Assembly (NCBI GenBank): GCA_025362575.1
Contig: JANYIQ010000036.1
Coordinates: 1 to 64,000, forward strand
Length of the DNA stretch: 64,000 nucleotides
DNA from: Bacteroidia bacterium
GTDB taxonomy: Bacteria; Bacteroidota; Bacteroidia; B-17B0; Aurantibacillaceae
Direction: 5' to 3'
The notes under the pieces were generated by a model. That model was not told the DNA's origin, did no database searches, and worked only from the letters and a program-made list of their open reading frames with translations. This document shows, one piece after another, positions 52,274 through 62,298 of the stretch (positions within the stretch are counted from its first letter, which is position 1; each line of letters opens with the position of its first letter). Both the position numbers and the translations under genes were made by a program.

Positions 52274-53227
52274 TTATTTAGAAATTAAAAAACGTTCGGT
52301 ATATGTTTTAGAGTCTTCGCTAACTCTAACAAAATATATCCCAGCAGGCAAGGTGTTTATATTAAGTTTGATTTTCCCATCTGGTAAGTTTTCTTTATTT
52401 TCGGAAATAATTGTCACACCTAATATATTGATAACCTCTATTTTTGAGTAATTGATGTTTTGAGGATCAAGATAAATAATATCTCCATCAACAGGATTAG
52501 GATATAATTTGAAGGAAGCATTAATATCATGTGATATTTCCGCGACCCCGGCACCGAGTGATGCTGATCCGCTCACTACAACAGAATCTATACTAAAAGT
52601 ACCGCTACTTCCTTCAGCATCCCAACCATAAAAGCGAAAAGAAACTGGACTCAAGACATTTGTGTATGGTACTCCTCCTAAAATTATACCACTGCCGCGT
52701 TGATCAAATGAAGTAGAAGTGGCATCCGCGGTCCAAAAAAAAGTGCTTCCGGTTTGCACCGCCAAAGCGGTATTTGTAGGGACGGTTAGTGTCGCTGTTA
52801 AATTGCTTGCATACCCACTAACACTACTTCTTAATGCGTAATGTCTTATACCTGTACCCGAACGACGTATATTAAAATTAATTTTATTGTATGTAATTCC
52901 GTACCCTGCTTGAGGAGTTAATGTAATGTTATAATAAATGGCGGTGTTAATGCTTCCTGTAAAAGTCAAGTCATTAGCATTGGTAGCACCAATTGGCCAC
53001 CCGGCAAACGAAAATCTTCCGGCTCCGCTTGAGCCCGTTCCGGTACCAACTGCCATAAAAGATCCGGAAGTAATTCCAGTCGCAATGGGAGGTGCTGTCG
53101 GATCTGTGGTTATTGGCGTCACTGTTCCGGCTACGGCCGAAAAATCATAAGTTAAATTAAATACTTGAGCGTTTGTTGTCTCAGTTATTGCAAAAATAGC
53201 AATTAAAGAAAGTAGTTTTTTGATCAT
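52274..53227 (-). CDS. T9SS-secreted beta-sandwich protein
   Basis: The 317-residue protein starts with a signal peptide ending TTNAQ. The central part is Thr/Ser/Gly-rich, with a beta-sandwich pattern (YYNITLTPQAGYGITYNKI, NVLSPVSFRFYGWDA, GTFSIDSVVVSGSASLG). It closes with a T9SS type A sorting domain (FKLYPNPVDGDIIYL to YTERFLISK). No enzyme motif was recognised. It should be a surface or secreted protein. Confidence 0.82.
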   Translation of the reverse strand: MIKKLLSLIAIFAITETTNAQVFNLTYDFSAVAGTVTPITTDPTAPPIATGITSGSFMAVGTGTGSSGAGRFSFAGWPIGATNANDLTFTGSINTAIYYNITLTPQAGYGITYNKINFNIRRSGTGIRHYALRSSVSGYASNLTATLTVPTNTALAVQTGSTFFWTADATSTSFDQRGSGIILGGVPYTNVLSPVSFRFYGWDAEGSSGTFSIDSVVVSGSASLGAGVAEISHDINASFKLYPNPVDGDIIYLDPQNINYSKIEVINILGVTIISENKENLPDGKIKLNINTLPAGIYFVRVSEDSKTYTERFLISK

Positions 53228-53898
53228 GGTTTCCAGTTTTAAAGTGTTAAAGTTAAGTTGTATGTATAAAGTTTTTGTTAATTAGTTATTATGATAAGTT
53301 AAACCTTGTTTAAAATAATTCACGGTAATCTTCTGTAATAATCTTTACTAAAATGCATATTCTCTTATAAAGTTATAAAGTACAATCCATTTGGCATTTA
53401 TTTTAAATTGAATTTTATCTTCGAATCATTAAATGTTTTGCTTATCATTAACCGCCATAAAGCATTATCAATTTTAACAACCTTTTTTACAAAACATTAA
53501 ACATAATTTTCATTTCTTTAAGCCTTTGAAATGGAATTTTGTATTTAGGTTAGTAAAACTTTCAATGTCAATGATCAATTCCCAGAAAAAAATTCCGTTC
53601 TGCCTTTAGTACAAAAATTTATTTCCTACAAAAAGATTTTGGTATAGCAAGTGAAAATAATTCCAAATACACTTAGGTAAAAAATTTGATGAATATTTAA
53701 TGCGCGCTTCATATTAATAAAATGAATTAATTATTTATAGAAGTGGTTTTGGAATATAAAGAAGAGCTCTTTTTTAAACCTGTAGGATTTTCACTCCAAC
53801 TACGATGAACAAATGTCGTTCTAATTCCTTAAACTTAATGTTATAATTTTGTTAACTTTAATTTAAGAGAATGCTAAGTAAAGATCTTGGGATTAAAA
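53228..53898. other. AT-rich intergenic region
   Basis: I read both strands and found no frame with a plausible start and length, no tRNA and no strong hairpin. Several short frames of 12-15 codons are chance. It separates two minus-strand genes. Confidence 0.6.
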
Positions 53899-54309
53899 TT
53901 AACTATGGCTATATAGATAGAAATTATTACCCTCGCTGTCTTTTAACTCAGTATAGTAACCCACCTGATTATCTATTAGATTCGTGCCAATAATTGTTTC
54001 GCCATTTTTATTTTTTTGTCTTAGTAACGTGGGCAAACTTACAACTTGCCCTCCATTATCTTTTACTCTTTGAACTGCTGAATGGAGAATATCGGCATGA
54101 AAAATTAATTTCACTCCATTTCCTCCTGAATAGTTCTCAACTTCAACCAGAGATCCCTTTATCCCTATGTCTTCTTTTTTAAAAAAAGCCATAGGTTTAT
54201 CAAAAACTGTTCGAACGTCAAGTTTCGTTTCTAAAACTTTTTCGTAAAATGTTACAGCCCTGGTGAAATTTGAAACCGGAATCTCCACCCATAAAATATT
54301 AGATTTCAT
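53899..54309 (-). CDS. VOC-family (glyoxalase/bleomycin-resistance-like) protein
   Basis: The 136-residue protein has the paired beta-alpha-beta-beta-beta layout of the vicinal oxygen chelate fold: ILWVEIPVSNFTRAVTFYEKVL, LVEVENYSGGNGVKLIFHADI, then TNLIDNQVGYYTELKDSEGNNFYLYSHS. A metal ligand set cannot be fixed without a structure; a Glu in YYTELKDSEGN and a His in IFHADI are candidates. The chemistry is unknown. Confidence 0.82.
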   Translation of the reverse strand: MKSNILWVEIPVSNFTRAVTFYEKVLETKLDVRTVFDKPMAFFKKEDIGIKGSLVEVENYSGGNGVKLIFHADILHSAVQRVKDNGGQVVSLPTLLRQKNKNGETIIGTNLIDNQVGYYTELKDSEGNNFYLYSHS

Positions 54310-54460
54310 ATAGAAAATATTTAAATTTAAACATACAAACGGAAAGTAACCACTGCGTTACAAGAATATTAAATTTTCTTCTCAGGCCTTGTTTTTTTGA
54401 ACACAATGCCCACCTCTTGGAATTTTTTTTGAACCCATTTCTTGATGGATAAACTTGGCA

Positions 54461-55633
54461 TTAATTAAGAATGAGCTTAAGGTTTAAAGCTTTTAAGCCA
54501 TTTGAGCTTTTTAGGAAATAGAACCCCTTTTGCAAGTTAACTTTAGAAATAGTGGTTACATTTGCCACATCGTCTAAGAGCGCTTCTTTAACCATGTTTC
54601 CCTGCGCATCAAACAACCGAACTCTTTCGTTTATATATTGTGAATTGAAATGGATGTTAATGTTGCTCTCGCTCTGATCTACCCATGTGGCTTTTGCATT
54701 CCCATCAAAATTTACAACAATTATTTTTCCTTCCCCAATCGAACTATTATTATCAAAACTGCTAAGCCTATAATAATTGGTTCCTCTTGATGGATAGTAA
54801 TCGGTTGTTTGATAACTTTGATTGGTTCCATAAACTGTATTATTGGCATAAATTGCTGATAGTTTTTCCCAAACAATTCCATCATAACTTTTTTCAATTA
54901 AATAGTAGTTAACGTTTTTTTCTGAAGCGACGGACCATTCGATGTTAACTTTGTCACTCAGTATTTGCCCTTTAAATAGTATTAATTCAATGGGCAATAC
55001 ACCACCACAACTTGGACCACAGGTTCCTGACAGATTTATTGTGTAGGTCATTATTTCGTCGGCGCGATTTGATGTTCCTCCAATAGTAACAACGCCTCCG
55101 GTAACAATCATTTTGAGTGTCCCGTCAGCATTGTTGCATCCGGGAGAAAGACTTGCCACTGCAGTTGTATAAACTCCCAGAGTGGGATATAGCGCACAAG
55201 TACCAACGTTTACATCTATAGTTGAACTTTGCGAGGCAACTACCCCCCCAGCCTGAGTGATCTGAAAACCATCCGGTGAACCATCCATCCCACAATTACT
55301 GCACCCTACACCTGATGGATTAACAGGTGCTCCAAAATAATTTCTTTTTTTATATTCAGCTACTACAGTAGCAGTACAGCCCGCAGGAATGGAATACGAA
55401 GTTGATCTCGAGTACGCAACTCCTCCGGAAGTTGCAACTGTGCCACAGGCAACGGGCGTGAATGCAGGCACATAAAGAGATGCAAGATTGCAATAGTTTA
55501 CACCGTTACCGCATCCGGCTGTTGAGCCGGGGTCAGTCATTGCACCACTAATGTAACAGCCGCTAAAGGAAACCTGAGAGAAGTTGTTTAGCGTTAGCAA
55601 TAAAATTTCTGTTATATATAGTAATCGTTTCAT
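54461..55633 (-). CDS. Cys-rich T9SS-secreted protein downstream of the adhesin
   Basis: The 390-residue protein has a signal peptide (MKRLLYITEILLLTLNNFS) and an N-terminal domain with at least six Cys (GCYISGAMTDPG, GCGNGVNYCNL, CSNCGMDGSPDG). A fibronectin-like segment follows (LSDKVNIEWSVASEKNVNYYLIE), and a T9SS sorting domain ends it (LFDAQGNMVKEAL to LNLKLILN). It begins four bases after the SprB-like gene and is probably expressed with it. Confidence 0.8.
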   Translation of the reverse strand: MKRLLYITEILLLTLNNFSQVSFSGCYISGAMTDPGSTAGCGNGVNYCNLASLYVPAFTPVACGTVATSGGVAYSRSTSYSIPAGCTATVVAEYKKRNYFGAPVNPSGVGCSNCGMDGSPDGFQITQAGGVVASQSSTIDVNVGTCALYPTLGVYTTAVASLSPGCNNADGTLKMIVTGGVVTIGGTSNRADEIMTYTINLSGTCGPSCGGVLPIELILFKGQILSDKVNIEWSVASEKNVNYYLIEKSYDGIVWEKLSAIYANNTVYGTNQSYQTTDYYPSRGTNYYRLSSFDNNSSIGEGKIIVVNFDGNAKATWVDQSESNINIHFNSQYINERVRLFDAQGNMVKEALLDDVANVTTISKVNLQKGFYFLKSSNGLKALNLKLILN

Positions 55634-55637
55634 TTTT

Positions 55638-58600
55638 TTATTTTATAAGGGTCACATGTCCGGTAAACTCTTTTGCCTTTCCAAACACATTGGTAACATT
55701 AATAACCCAAGTGTATATGTCTTCTTTAACTTCTTTATTGCCTCTGTTTTGATATGTTCCATCCCAGGCATCCTGTATATCATTGCTTGTAAATAATTTT
55801 TCACCCCAACGATCAAAAATGTTCATTTCAAATTTTGTGATTCCATAACCCTTAGCATAAAACCGATCATTAACACCATCGCCATTAACTGTAAAGGCGT
55901 TAGGAACATAAATCCCAAAGTCTTCACCAACAAGTATTGATTTAAGAGTTGTGTCAACACAACCATAATCACTTTTCACTATTAGAGCAATTACAAATTG
56001 ACCGGCATCCTTATAAACATATACCGGGTTTTGTAAATTGGAGGTTGCAGAAGCATTATTCATAAAGTACCAATTCCAATTTGTAATATTTGCTCCATAA
56101 GATGCATCAGTAAAATGAACGTCGGCATCCTCGTTTACGATTGGTTTATAAGGGTTATAATTGAAATCTGCGGTGGGTTTAGGATAAACCTGAACTGTAT
56201 AAATAGTTGTGGTATTTTGACAGCCATTAGCATCAATAACTGTTGAGGTGATAGTATATACTCCAGGACTTTGATAACAGGCATTAGAGTTTATGTTTCC
56301 ATTGGTATAGGAACCATCTCCCATAATCCAGTTTACTGTTGCACCCGGTGTTGTCTGACAAGTAAATGAAACGCATAAAGGTGTGCAACCTTTTGGAGCA
56401 TTCGCTAAAATTACGGAAGGAGGTGTACCTGCAATGATAATGGCAGTATTAGCCTGCGCATTGGGTACTGAGCACCCATCAGAAACTATTACAGTATAAT
56501 TCTGACTTGCTGATGGAGAAACAGTAATCGACTGACCTGTTAAATTGCCCGGTAACCACAAGTAATTGTAATTGCCATTTCCGCCGCTTGCGTTTGCTGT
56601 TAGCGCTTTGCTTACCCCCGGACAAATTGTATAATTTGGGCTTACCGATACCGACAGCGCAGGAGACACATTAATTAAAGCTGTGTCCGCTGAAGAAGAA
56701 CATCCATTTGCATCAATTACTGTTAGTGTATAAATCGTGGTTACTGATGATGAAACTGAAGTTGGGCTTGGTCCAGCTATTCCATTCCAGATAAATGTAT
56801 AGGGTGAATTACCTCCACTTGCCAAACCGAATAAATTCCCGGATTGACCATAACATAATTTAATTCCGTTTGCACTGGCAATAATTGGTGGAGGTTGATT
56901 AATTATTGTTGAAATCACATAGCTGCAATTATTCGCGTCTGTAATTGTTGTTGAATAGGTTCCTGCGCTTAATCCACCTGCGATTGTAGCTATACCGCCT
57001 GTTGGACTCCAGCTATAACTATAAGGAGATGTTCCACCAGTTGCAGTTACAGTTGAGCTTCCATTTGTTCCTGCATTGCAACTTGTACTGGTTGATAAAA
57101 TTGAAGCTCCCAATTTACTTGGCTGAGTAATTATTCCTACGGCTATAATTTTGCAATTATTTATATCCATAACAGTTACAGAATAACTGCCAGCGCTAAG
57201 TCCACCGGCAGATGCCGCACTACCGCCTGATGGAACCCAGGTGAATGTATAACCCGGCGTCCCTCCGCCTGCAATTACCGAGGCGCTCCCATTGGCCGCA
57301 CCATTGCAGGTTGCATCGGTTGATGTAATAACAGCACTTAATGCACTTGGTTGTGTTATCGTAACCGATGCATTGATTATACAGTTGTTGATATCTTTGA
57401 CAGTTAGAGTATAACCTCCGGCTACAAGCGCACTTGCGCTTATTCCTGATCCTCCTGATGGTGACCAGCTATAAGTATATCCCGCCGTTCCGCCACCAAC
57501 TGTTACAGAAGAAACTCCATTAGCAGCTCCGTTACAAGTTACATTTGTTGAAGTTATTGCTATTGTTAAAGCTGAAGGTTCGGTTATAATGGAATTTATA
57601 GAAGTTGTACAATTGTTGGCGTCTGTAATTGTTAATGTATAGTTTCCCGCAATCAGTCCATTTGCACTTGCAGCTGAACCGCCCGTTGGTGACCAGCTAT
57701 ATGCATATCCCGGTGTCCCGCCTCCGGTAACCGAATTTATAACTCCGTTTGAACCGCCATTGCAGGTAACATTATTTGTGTTGATAGTGGTTGTAATTGC
57801 ACCGGGTTGTGTAATAATAGCTGTTGCCGAAACACCACAATTATTAGCATCCTTAACAATTACTGTATATGTTCCTGCCGTTAGTCCAGAAACGTTAGAC
57901 GTTCCTTGACCTGCTCCAGGTGCAGGCGACCAAGTATAAGAATAGGGAGCCGAACCTCCACTTACATTTATAGTAGACGCTCCGGTAGCACCACCGAAAC
58001 ATTTCACATTATTTATGTTAACGGTGGTTGTAATAACAATCGGTTGGTTAACCATGGCAACTGCAGTTACTGCACAATTATTAACGTCTTTTACAGTAAC
58101 TGTATAACTTCCTGCTGCAAGTCCGTTTGCAGTTGCCCCGGTTCCACCTGTCGGTAGCCAATTATAAGTATAGCCTGGAGTTCCACCACCCGCTGTCACC
58201 GCTGCTGAACCGTTAGATAATCCACAAGTTGCCAGTGTTGTTGTGGTAATTGCAGTTAAAGCGGTCGGTTGTGTTATGTTCGCAACAGCTGTTATAGTAC
58301 AATTATTGACGTCTTTTACAGTAACTGTATAACTTCCTGCTGTAAGTCCTGCTGCAGTTGCCGCTGTTCCTCCTGAAGATGTCCAGTTATAAGTATAACC
58401 GGAAGTTCCTCCACCAACTGTTACTGATGCAATACCATTAGTCGCTCCATTGCAAGCTACATTGGTTGAGGTGATAGCTGTTGTTAGCGCACTTGGTTGG
58501 GTAATAATAGCCGTTGCCGAGATACTACAGCTGTTAACATCAGAAATGATTATCGTATAAGTTCCTGCTATAAGCCCTGAAACGTTAGATGTTCCTTGAC

Positions 58601-60803
58601 CTGCACCAGGTGCAGGCGACCAAGTATAAGAATAGGGAGCCGAACCTCCACTTACGTTTATAGTAGACGCTCCGGTAGCACCACCGAAACATTTCACATT
58701 GCTTACATTAACGGTAGTTGACATTGCAACCGGTTGGTTAACTACCGCAACAGAAGTAATTGTACAATTATTTACATCCTTCACAGTTACAGTATAACTA
58801 CCGGCCGCGAGCCCACTGGCTATTGATCCGGTTCCACCGGATGGTGACCAGCTATAAGTGTATCCTGGTGTTCCGCCACCTGCTGTTACTGAGGCAATAC
58901 CATTAGTCGCTCCATTGCAAGTTACATTGGTTGAGGTGATAGCTGTTGTTAGCGCACTTGGTTGAGTAATTGTTGCGACTGCTGTTACAGTACAATTTAA
59001 TGCATCCTTAATTACAACACTGTAGGATCCTGCCGTAAGTCCTGAAACGTTAGATGTACCCTGACCCCCTCCTGGTGCAGGTGACCAGGTGTATGTGAAG
59101 GGTCCCGTCCCACCACCAATATTTACCGTAGAAGATCCTGTTGCCGAACTATTACAGGGTAAATTTGTTGAACTGATTGTAGTTGTCATTGAAACGGGTT
59201 GAGAAATAACTGCAACTGCAGTTATGGTACAGTTATTTATATCCTTTACTATTACAGTATATGAACCGGCAGCAAGTCCGCTGGCTGTTGATCCGGTTCC
59301 ACCGAATGGTGACCAGCTATAAGTGTATCCTGGTGTTCCGCCACCTACCGTTACTGCCGCAGATCCATTAGTACTACCGCAGGTCGCATTTGTAGAAGTA
59401 ATTGCTGCTGTCAATGATGGTGGTTGGGTTATTATTGTTGCCGCAGTTATTGAACAACCATTGATATCTTTTACTGTTACAGTATAAGTGCCAAGCCCAA
59501 GCCCAGAAGCGATGGCCGCGTTTCCTCCAGAAGGTGCCCATGTATAAGTATAACCGGGAGTTCCACCTGCCGCGGTTAGTGTTGCGCTTCCGTTATTAGA
59601 TCCATTGCAGGTTACATTCGTTTTAATAATTGTTGCAGAGAGTATAGGAGGCTGAATAATTGAAATTGTTTTTGTAACGATGCAATTATTTCCGTCCTTA
59701 ATTTGAACAGAATAAGTACCGGCTGTTAAACCGGATGCTGTCGATGAGTTTCCACCTGTTGGAGACCAGGTATAAGTAAATGGCGCAGCTCCCGTAACTG
59801 AAACTGTTCCACTTCCATTACTTCCGCCGAAACAGGTTACGCTTTGTGAAACGGGAGGAATAGCGAAGTTTGACACGCTTACTGTTTGAGTATACGAGCC
59901 CGGGGGATTGCATTGACCGCCGCTAACAGATAGAGTAACTGAATAAATTCCTGGCCCTGAAAATATATGTGTAGGGTTTGCAATATTAGAAACATTAGAA
60001 GGTCCTGAAAGTGGGTCTCCGAAGTTCCATGTATAAGTGCTAACTGTTGGGCATGGGGGATTAATTGCTGTAAAGTTATTGCAATTAACACTAAATGTTG
60101 AAGCATGTGGCATTCCTTCTGAAATTGTAAAATCATCGATCGCCTCACCATCATATGAATTGCAAGTAGTACCGGAGCCCATAAGAAAACGAAAAATCAC
60201 GTTTGGTTGATTGGCTAATCCAACCAAGCAATGCTTCGCAGTTAGCCAGCCGCCACTTCCAAATCCTCCTGTACAAGATCCAGCTGTAGCACCAATTCTT
60301 CCTGACCACCCATGTTTAGTAGGGATCGAAGTCAGCCAAGTGATGTTTCCATAATTATACCAATTAGCAGTATTGCAATCTGGGGCATCGCCAAAAGCGC
60401 CAACATTTATCCAGGTAGCACCACTGTTTATAGAATATTGCAAAACCATTCCATCCCATTGTCTTTCACATTCCCAAAATATTTTAAAGGATACCCAAGG
60501 ATAGTTAAGAGTAGAGAAATTATAACATGGGCTTTGAATCCAACACTGCTCTGAAAAAGCATAAGACGAACCCGTTAATCCGCCTACACACCAACTTTTT
60601 GTACCCCCACCGGCAGTATTAATTGTTGGATGGGCTGGTGTTCCCCATGCCCAATCATTATTTGCTCCTCCTGAGGTCCAGGTGGGAGCGGCTTCAAATG
60701 TTTCAGTGTTTGGATAAGTGTTTATGCATTGTGCTTTTAAATTTGTAGTTAACAAAAATGCAAATGAAATCAACACTTTTAATATTGTGATATACCCTTT
60801 CAT
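55638..60803 (-). CDS. SprB-type repeat adhesin with gliding-type (T9SS type B) C-terminus
   Basis: The 1721-residue protein has a signal peptide, an N-terminal module with a PKD-like repeat (STYTWNFGDPLSGPSN) and then 13 tandem SprB repeats of 76-79 residues (about residues 330-1330). Each has a Cys pair (NVTCNG ... NNCTIT), GGGTPGYTYSWSPSGG and GLAAGSYTVTVKD. Ig-like and PKD domains follow (WIMGDGSYTNGN, WNWYFMNNASATSN). The C-terminal domain NAFTVNGDGVNDRF ... IFDRWGEKLF ... AWDGTY is the gliding-motility-associated type B sorting domain. SprB is the moving adhesin of gliding Flavobacteria; repeats 6 and 9 are nearly identical at DNA level. Confidence 0.93.
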   Translation of the reverse strand: MKGYITILKVLISFAFLLTTNLKAQCINTYPNTETFEAAPTWTSGGANNDWAWGTPAHPTINTAGGGTKSWCVGGLTGSSYAFSEQCWIQSPCYNFSTLNYPWVSFKIFWECERQWDGMVLQYSINSGATWINVGAFGDAPDCNTANWYNYGNITWLTSIPTKHGWSGRIGATAGSCTGGFGSGGWLTAKHCLVGLANQPNVIFRFLMGSGTTCNSYDGEAIDDFTISEGMPHASTFSVNCNNFTAINPPCPTVSTYTWNFGDPLSGPSNVSNIANPTHIFSGPGIYSVTLSVSGGQCNPPGSYTQTVSVSNFAIPPVSQSVTCFGGSNGSGTVSVTGAAPFTYTWSPTGGNSSTASGLTAGTYSVQIKDGNNCIVTKTISIIQPPILSATIIKTNVTCNGSNNGSATLTAAGGTPGYTYTWAPSGGNAAIASGLGLGTYTVTVKDINGCSITAATIITQPPSLTAAITSTNATCGSTNGSAAVTVGGGTPGYTYSWSPFGGTGSTASGLAAGSYTVIVKDINNCTITAVAVISQPVSMTTTISSTNLPCNSSATGSSTVNIGGGTGPFTYTWSPAPGGGQGTSNVSGLTAGSYSVVIKDALNCTVTAVATITQPSALTTAITSTNVTCNGATNGIASVTAGGGTPGYTYSWSPSGGTGSIASGLAAGSYTVTVKDVNNCTITSVAVVNQPVAMSTTVNVSNVKCFGGATGASTINVSGGSAPYSYTWSPAPGAGQGTSNVSGLIAGTYTIIISDVNSCSISATAIITQPSALTTAITSTNVACNGATNGIASVTVGGGTSGYTYNWTSSGGTAATAAGLTAGSYTVTVKDVNNCTITAVANITQPTALTAITTTTLATCGLSNGSAAVTAGGGTPGYTYNWLPTGGTGATANGLAAGSYTVTVKDVNNCAVTAVAMVNQPIVITTTVNINNVKCFGGATGASTINVSGGSAPYSYTWSPAPGAGQGTSNVSGLTAGTYTVIVKDANNCGVSATAIITQPGAITTTINTNNVTCNGGSNGVINSVTGGGTPGYAYSWSPTGGSAASANGLIAGNYTLTITDANNCTTSINSIITEPSALTIAITSTNVTCNGAANGVSSVTVGGGTAGYTYSWSPSGGSGISASALVAGGYTLTVKDINNCIINASVTITQPSALSAVITSTDATCNGAANGSASVIAGGGTPGYTFTWVPSGGSAASAGGLSAGSYSVTVMDINNCKIIAVGIITQPSKLGASILSTSTSCNAGTNGSSTVTATGGTSPYSYSWSPTGGIATIAGGLSAGTYSTTITDANNCSYVISTIINQPPPIIASANGIKLCYGQSGNLFGLASGGNSPYTFIWNGIAGPSPTSVSSSVTTIYTLTVIDANGCSSSADTALINVSPALSVSVSPNYTICPGVSKALTANASGGNGNYNYLWLPGNLTGQSITVSPSASQNYTVIVSDGCSVPNAQANTAIIIAGTPPSVILANAPKGCTPLCVSFTCQTTPGATVNWIMGDGSYTNGNINSNACYQSPGVYTITSTVIDANGCQNTTTIYTVQVYPKPTADFNYNPYKPIVNEDADVHFTDASYGANITNWNWYFMNNASATSNLQNPVYVYKDAGQFVIALIVKSDYGCVDTTLKSILVGEDFGIYVPNAFTVNGDGVNDRFYAKGYGITKFEMNIFDRWGEKLFTSNDIQDAWDGTYQNRGNKEVKEDIYTWVINVTNVFGKAKEFTGHVTLIK

Positions 60804-60878
60804 TTTAATAATTTTATTTTATTAATAATGAAGTGGCTTTGGTGAATCAAATCGCCTCAAGGGTTTTCACTTCTGAGA

Positions 60879-60906
60879 CAAAAGTAATCTAACCAATTCA
60901 ATGCAA
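60879..60906 (-). promoter_or_regulatory. Probable promoter of the SprB-like gene
   Basis: On the minus strand TTG (60906-60904), 17 bases, then TACTTTTG (60886-60879) fit the Bacteroidota consensus. The -7 box lies 76 bases before the start codon, leaving a leader of about 70 bases. Confidence 0.5.
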
Positions 60907-61144
60907 TAATAAGGGTGTATTAAATTTAGGTAAAATATTTGTTGAAGTATTAACTCTCATTTTTGCAGCACTCAGTATTTAAAACTAAGCTCACTCACTG
61001 TACTTGATGATTGAACCTAGAAACTTAAGGTTTCAATCAAAGAAATAAGATTTAACAAAGACTTTACCTAATTTTTTTCGAACTTTATGTAATATTATCT
61101 GTCGAACAATTAAATTATTTGAAAAATTCATGTCGTTTATCTAT
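60907..61144. other. AT-rich gap upstream of the adhesin promoter
   Basis: The region between the promoter and the startless frame holds nothing I can support: no gene-sized frame, no tRNA and no clear repeat. Confidence 0.5.
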
Positions 61145-61480
61145 TCAGTACAATTGACCTCTTAACCCAACCTGGTTAGCCTTTGGCGTAAGGTAAAATT
61201 CTACCGGGCTGCGCGAGGCGAGTAAAATAGATTTTGTAATGGGCTGAAAGTTTAACATAATTTGTCCGGTTTTTAATCCGTTGCCGTTAAGAATAATAGA
61301 TGTGGCAATTGATTTGTATTTGCAGCTTATTTCAAAATACAGACTTAAATGGTTAAATTTTGAAGAATGTTCAATTTCATATTCAATATACTTAAAGACA
61401 AACTGTTCTTTTATTTCGAAAACAAAATCTTGAACACTTATTAGTTCAATTTTTTTTCTGTTAATAATCGATTCCGTTTT
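61145..61480 (-). pseudogene. Startless 111-codon frame, probable gene remnant
   Basis: After a TAG at 61483 the minus-strand frame is open to a TGA at 61147. It translates to a protein-like sequence (ESIINRKKIELISVQDFVF ... ILNGNGLKTGQIMLNFQP ... LTPKANQVGLRGQLY) without any ATG, GTG or TTG in a sensible place. It is 47 bases behind the SpoIIE phosphatase stop. Either translation begins at ATT or this is a truncated gene. No family is recognised. Confidence 0.4.
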
Positions 61481-61527
61481 CTAGTGTCAGTTATCCTCTA
61501 AATATAATAGGAGCGTTATGGCTTGTT

Positions 61528-62298
61528 TTAAAATCTTATTCCTAGTAAAATAACATCATCTGTTTGATCTATAAACATTTTCCAGGAATTAAATGCATCC
61601 TCGAAAAATTTTTTTTGAGCCTCCATTTCACAACCATGAAAAGACTGTACTAGATCGGATAACCTTTTCTTTGAGAATTTTTTATTTTTTGGATTGAATT
61701 GGTGCTTTATGCCATCTGAGAAAAAATAAATAGTATCTCCAATATGTAATACTATTTTGTGAGTTTCAAATTCTCTCTTTTTCTCAATTTGCCATCCGCC
61801 GATAGGATAGTTATTCCCTCTCAAATGACGAATGCCTTCATTGTTGCAAATAAAAAATTCGCCATTAGCAGAACTATACTGAAATTCTCTTGTAAGGTTA
61901 TTAAAGGAACACAAGGTTATTTCCATCCAGTCATTATCAAAACTGATTTCATGATGGTCCTCCTTAAAGGTTTCTACCCATTTTTTATCAATTTCATTCA
62001 AAATTTCACCAACAGAATTGTAATTTTTGATAATAGCATAGTTAAGCAAACTAATGCCAAGGACACTGAGCATCGCGCCGGCCGTGCCATGACCAGAGCA
62101 GTCTGCAACCGCCAAGTAAGTAGTTTCATTTGTTTTACTCAACCAATAAAAATCACCTCCAACAAAATCCATAGGTTTATAATAAACAAAGTAGTCATTG
62201 CACATTTGTTTAAAATGCCGATGTTTTGGCAAAAGGCCCAGCTGAATTACTCGGGCATAAATTAGTTTGTCGTTTAAATTCTCAACTTCTTTGATCAT
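61528..62298 (-). CDS. SpoIIE-type PP2C phosphatase, soluble
   Basis: The 256-residue protein is essentially a lone SpoIIE domain: FVYYKPMDFVGGDFYWLS (cited in parts), VADCSGHGTAGAMLS with the metal-binding Asp, FSSANGEFFI-like YSSANGEFFICN, NYPIGGW and DTIYFFSDGIKHQF. The N-terminus LIYARVIQLGLLPKHRHF is the linker usually placed after a sensor domain. The sensor is missing here. It overlaps the upstream S1/P1-like gene by 17 bases, so the two are co-translated. It is related in domain type to the TPR-SpoIIE protein at 44.3 kb. Confidence 0.9.
   Translation of the reverse strand: MIKEVENLNDKLIYARVIQLGLLPKHRHFKQMCNDYFVYYKPMDFVGGDFYWLSKTNETTYLAVADCSGHGTAGAMLSVLGISLLNYAIIKNYNSVGEILNEIDKKWVETFKEDHHEISFDNDWMEITLCSFNNLTREFQYSSANGEFFICNNEGIRHLRGNNYPIGGWQIEKKREFETHKIVLHIGDTIYFFSDGIKHQFNPKNKKFSKKRLSDLVQSFHGCEMEAQKKFFEDAFNSWKMFIDQTDDVILLGIRF

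Noticed and set aside
57906-58157. 83-codon plus-strand frame inside the adhesin
   Set aside because: It is the antisense of a repeat with biased third positions and has no independent evidence.
57600-59700. Regular ~230-base repeats considered as a CRISPR or satellite array
   Set aside because: They are in frame, encode SprB repeats with conserved Cys and lack short spacers, so they are coding repeats.
61759-62265. 168-codon plus-strand frame opposite the SpoIIE gene
   Set aside because: The minus strand encodes a clear SpoIIE domain; the antisense frame has no motif.
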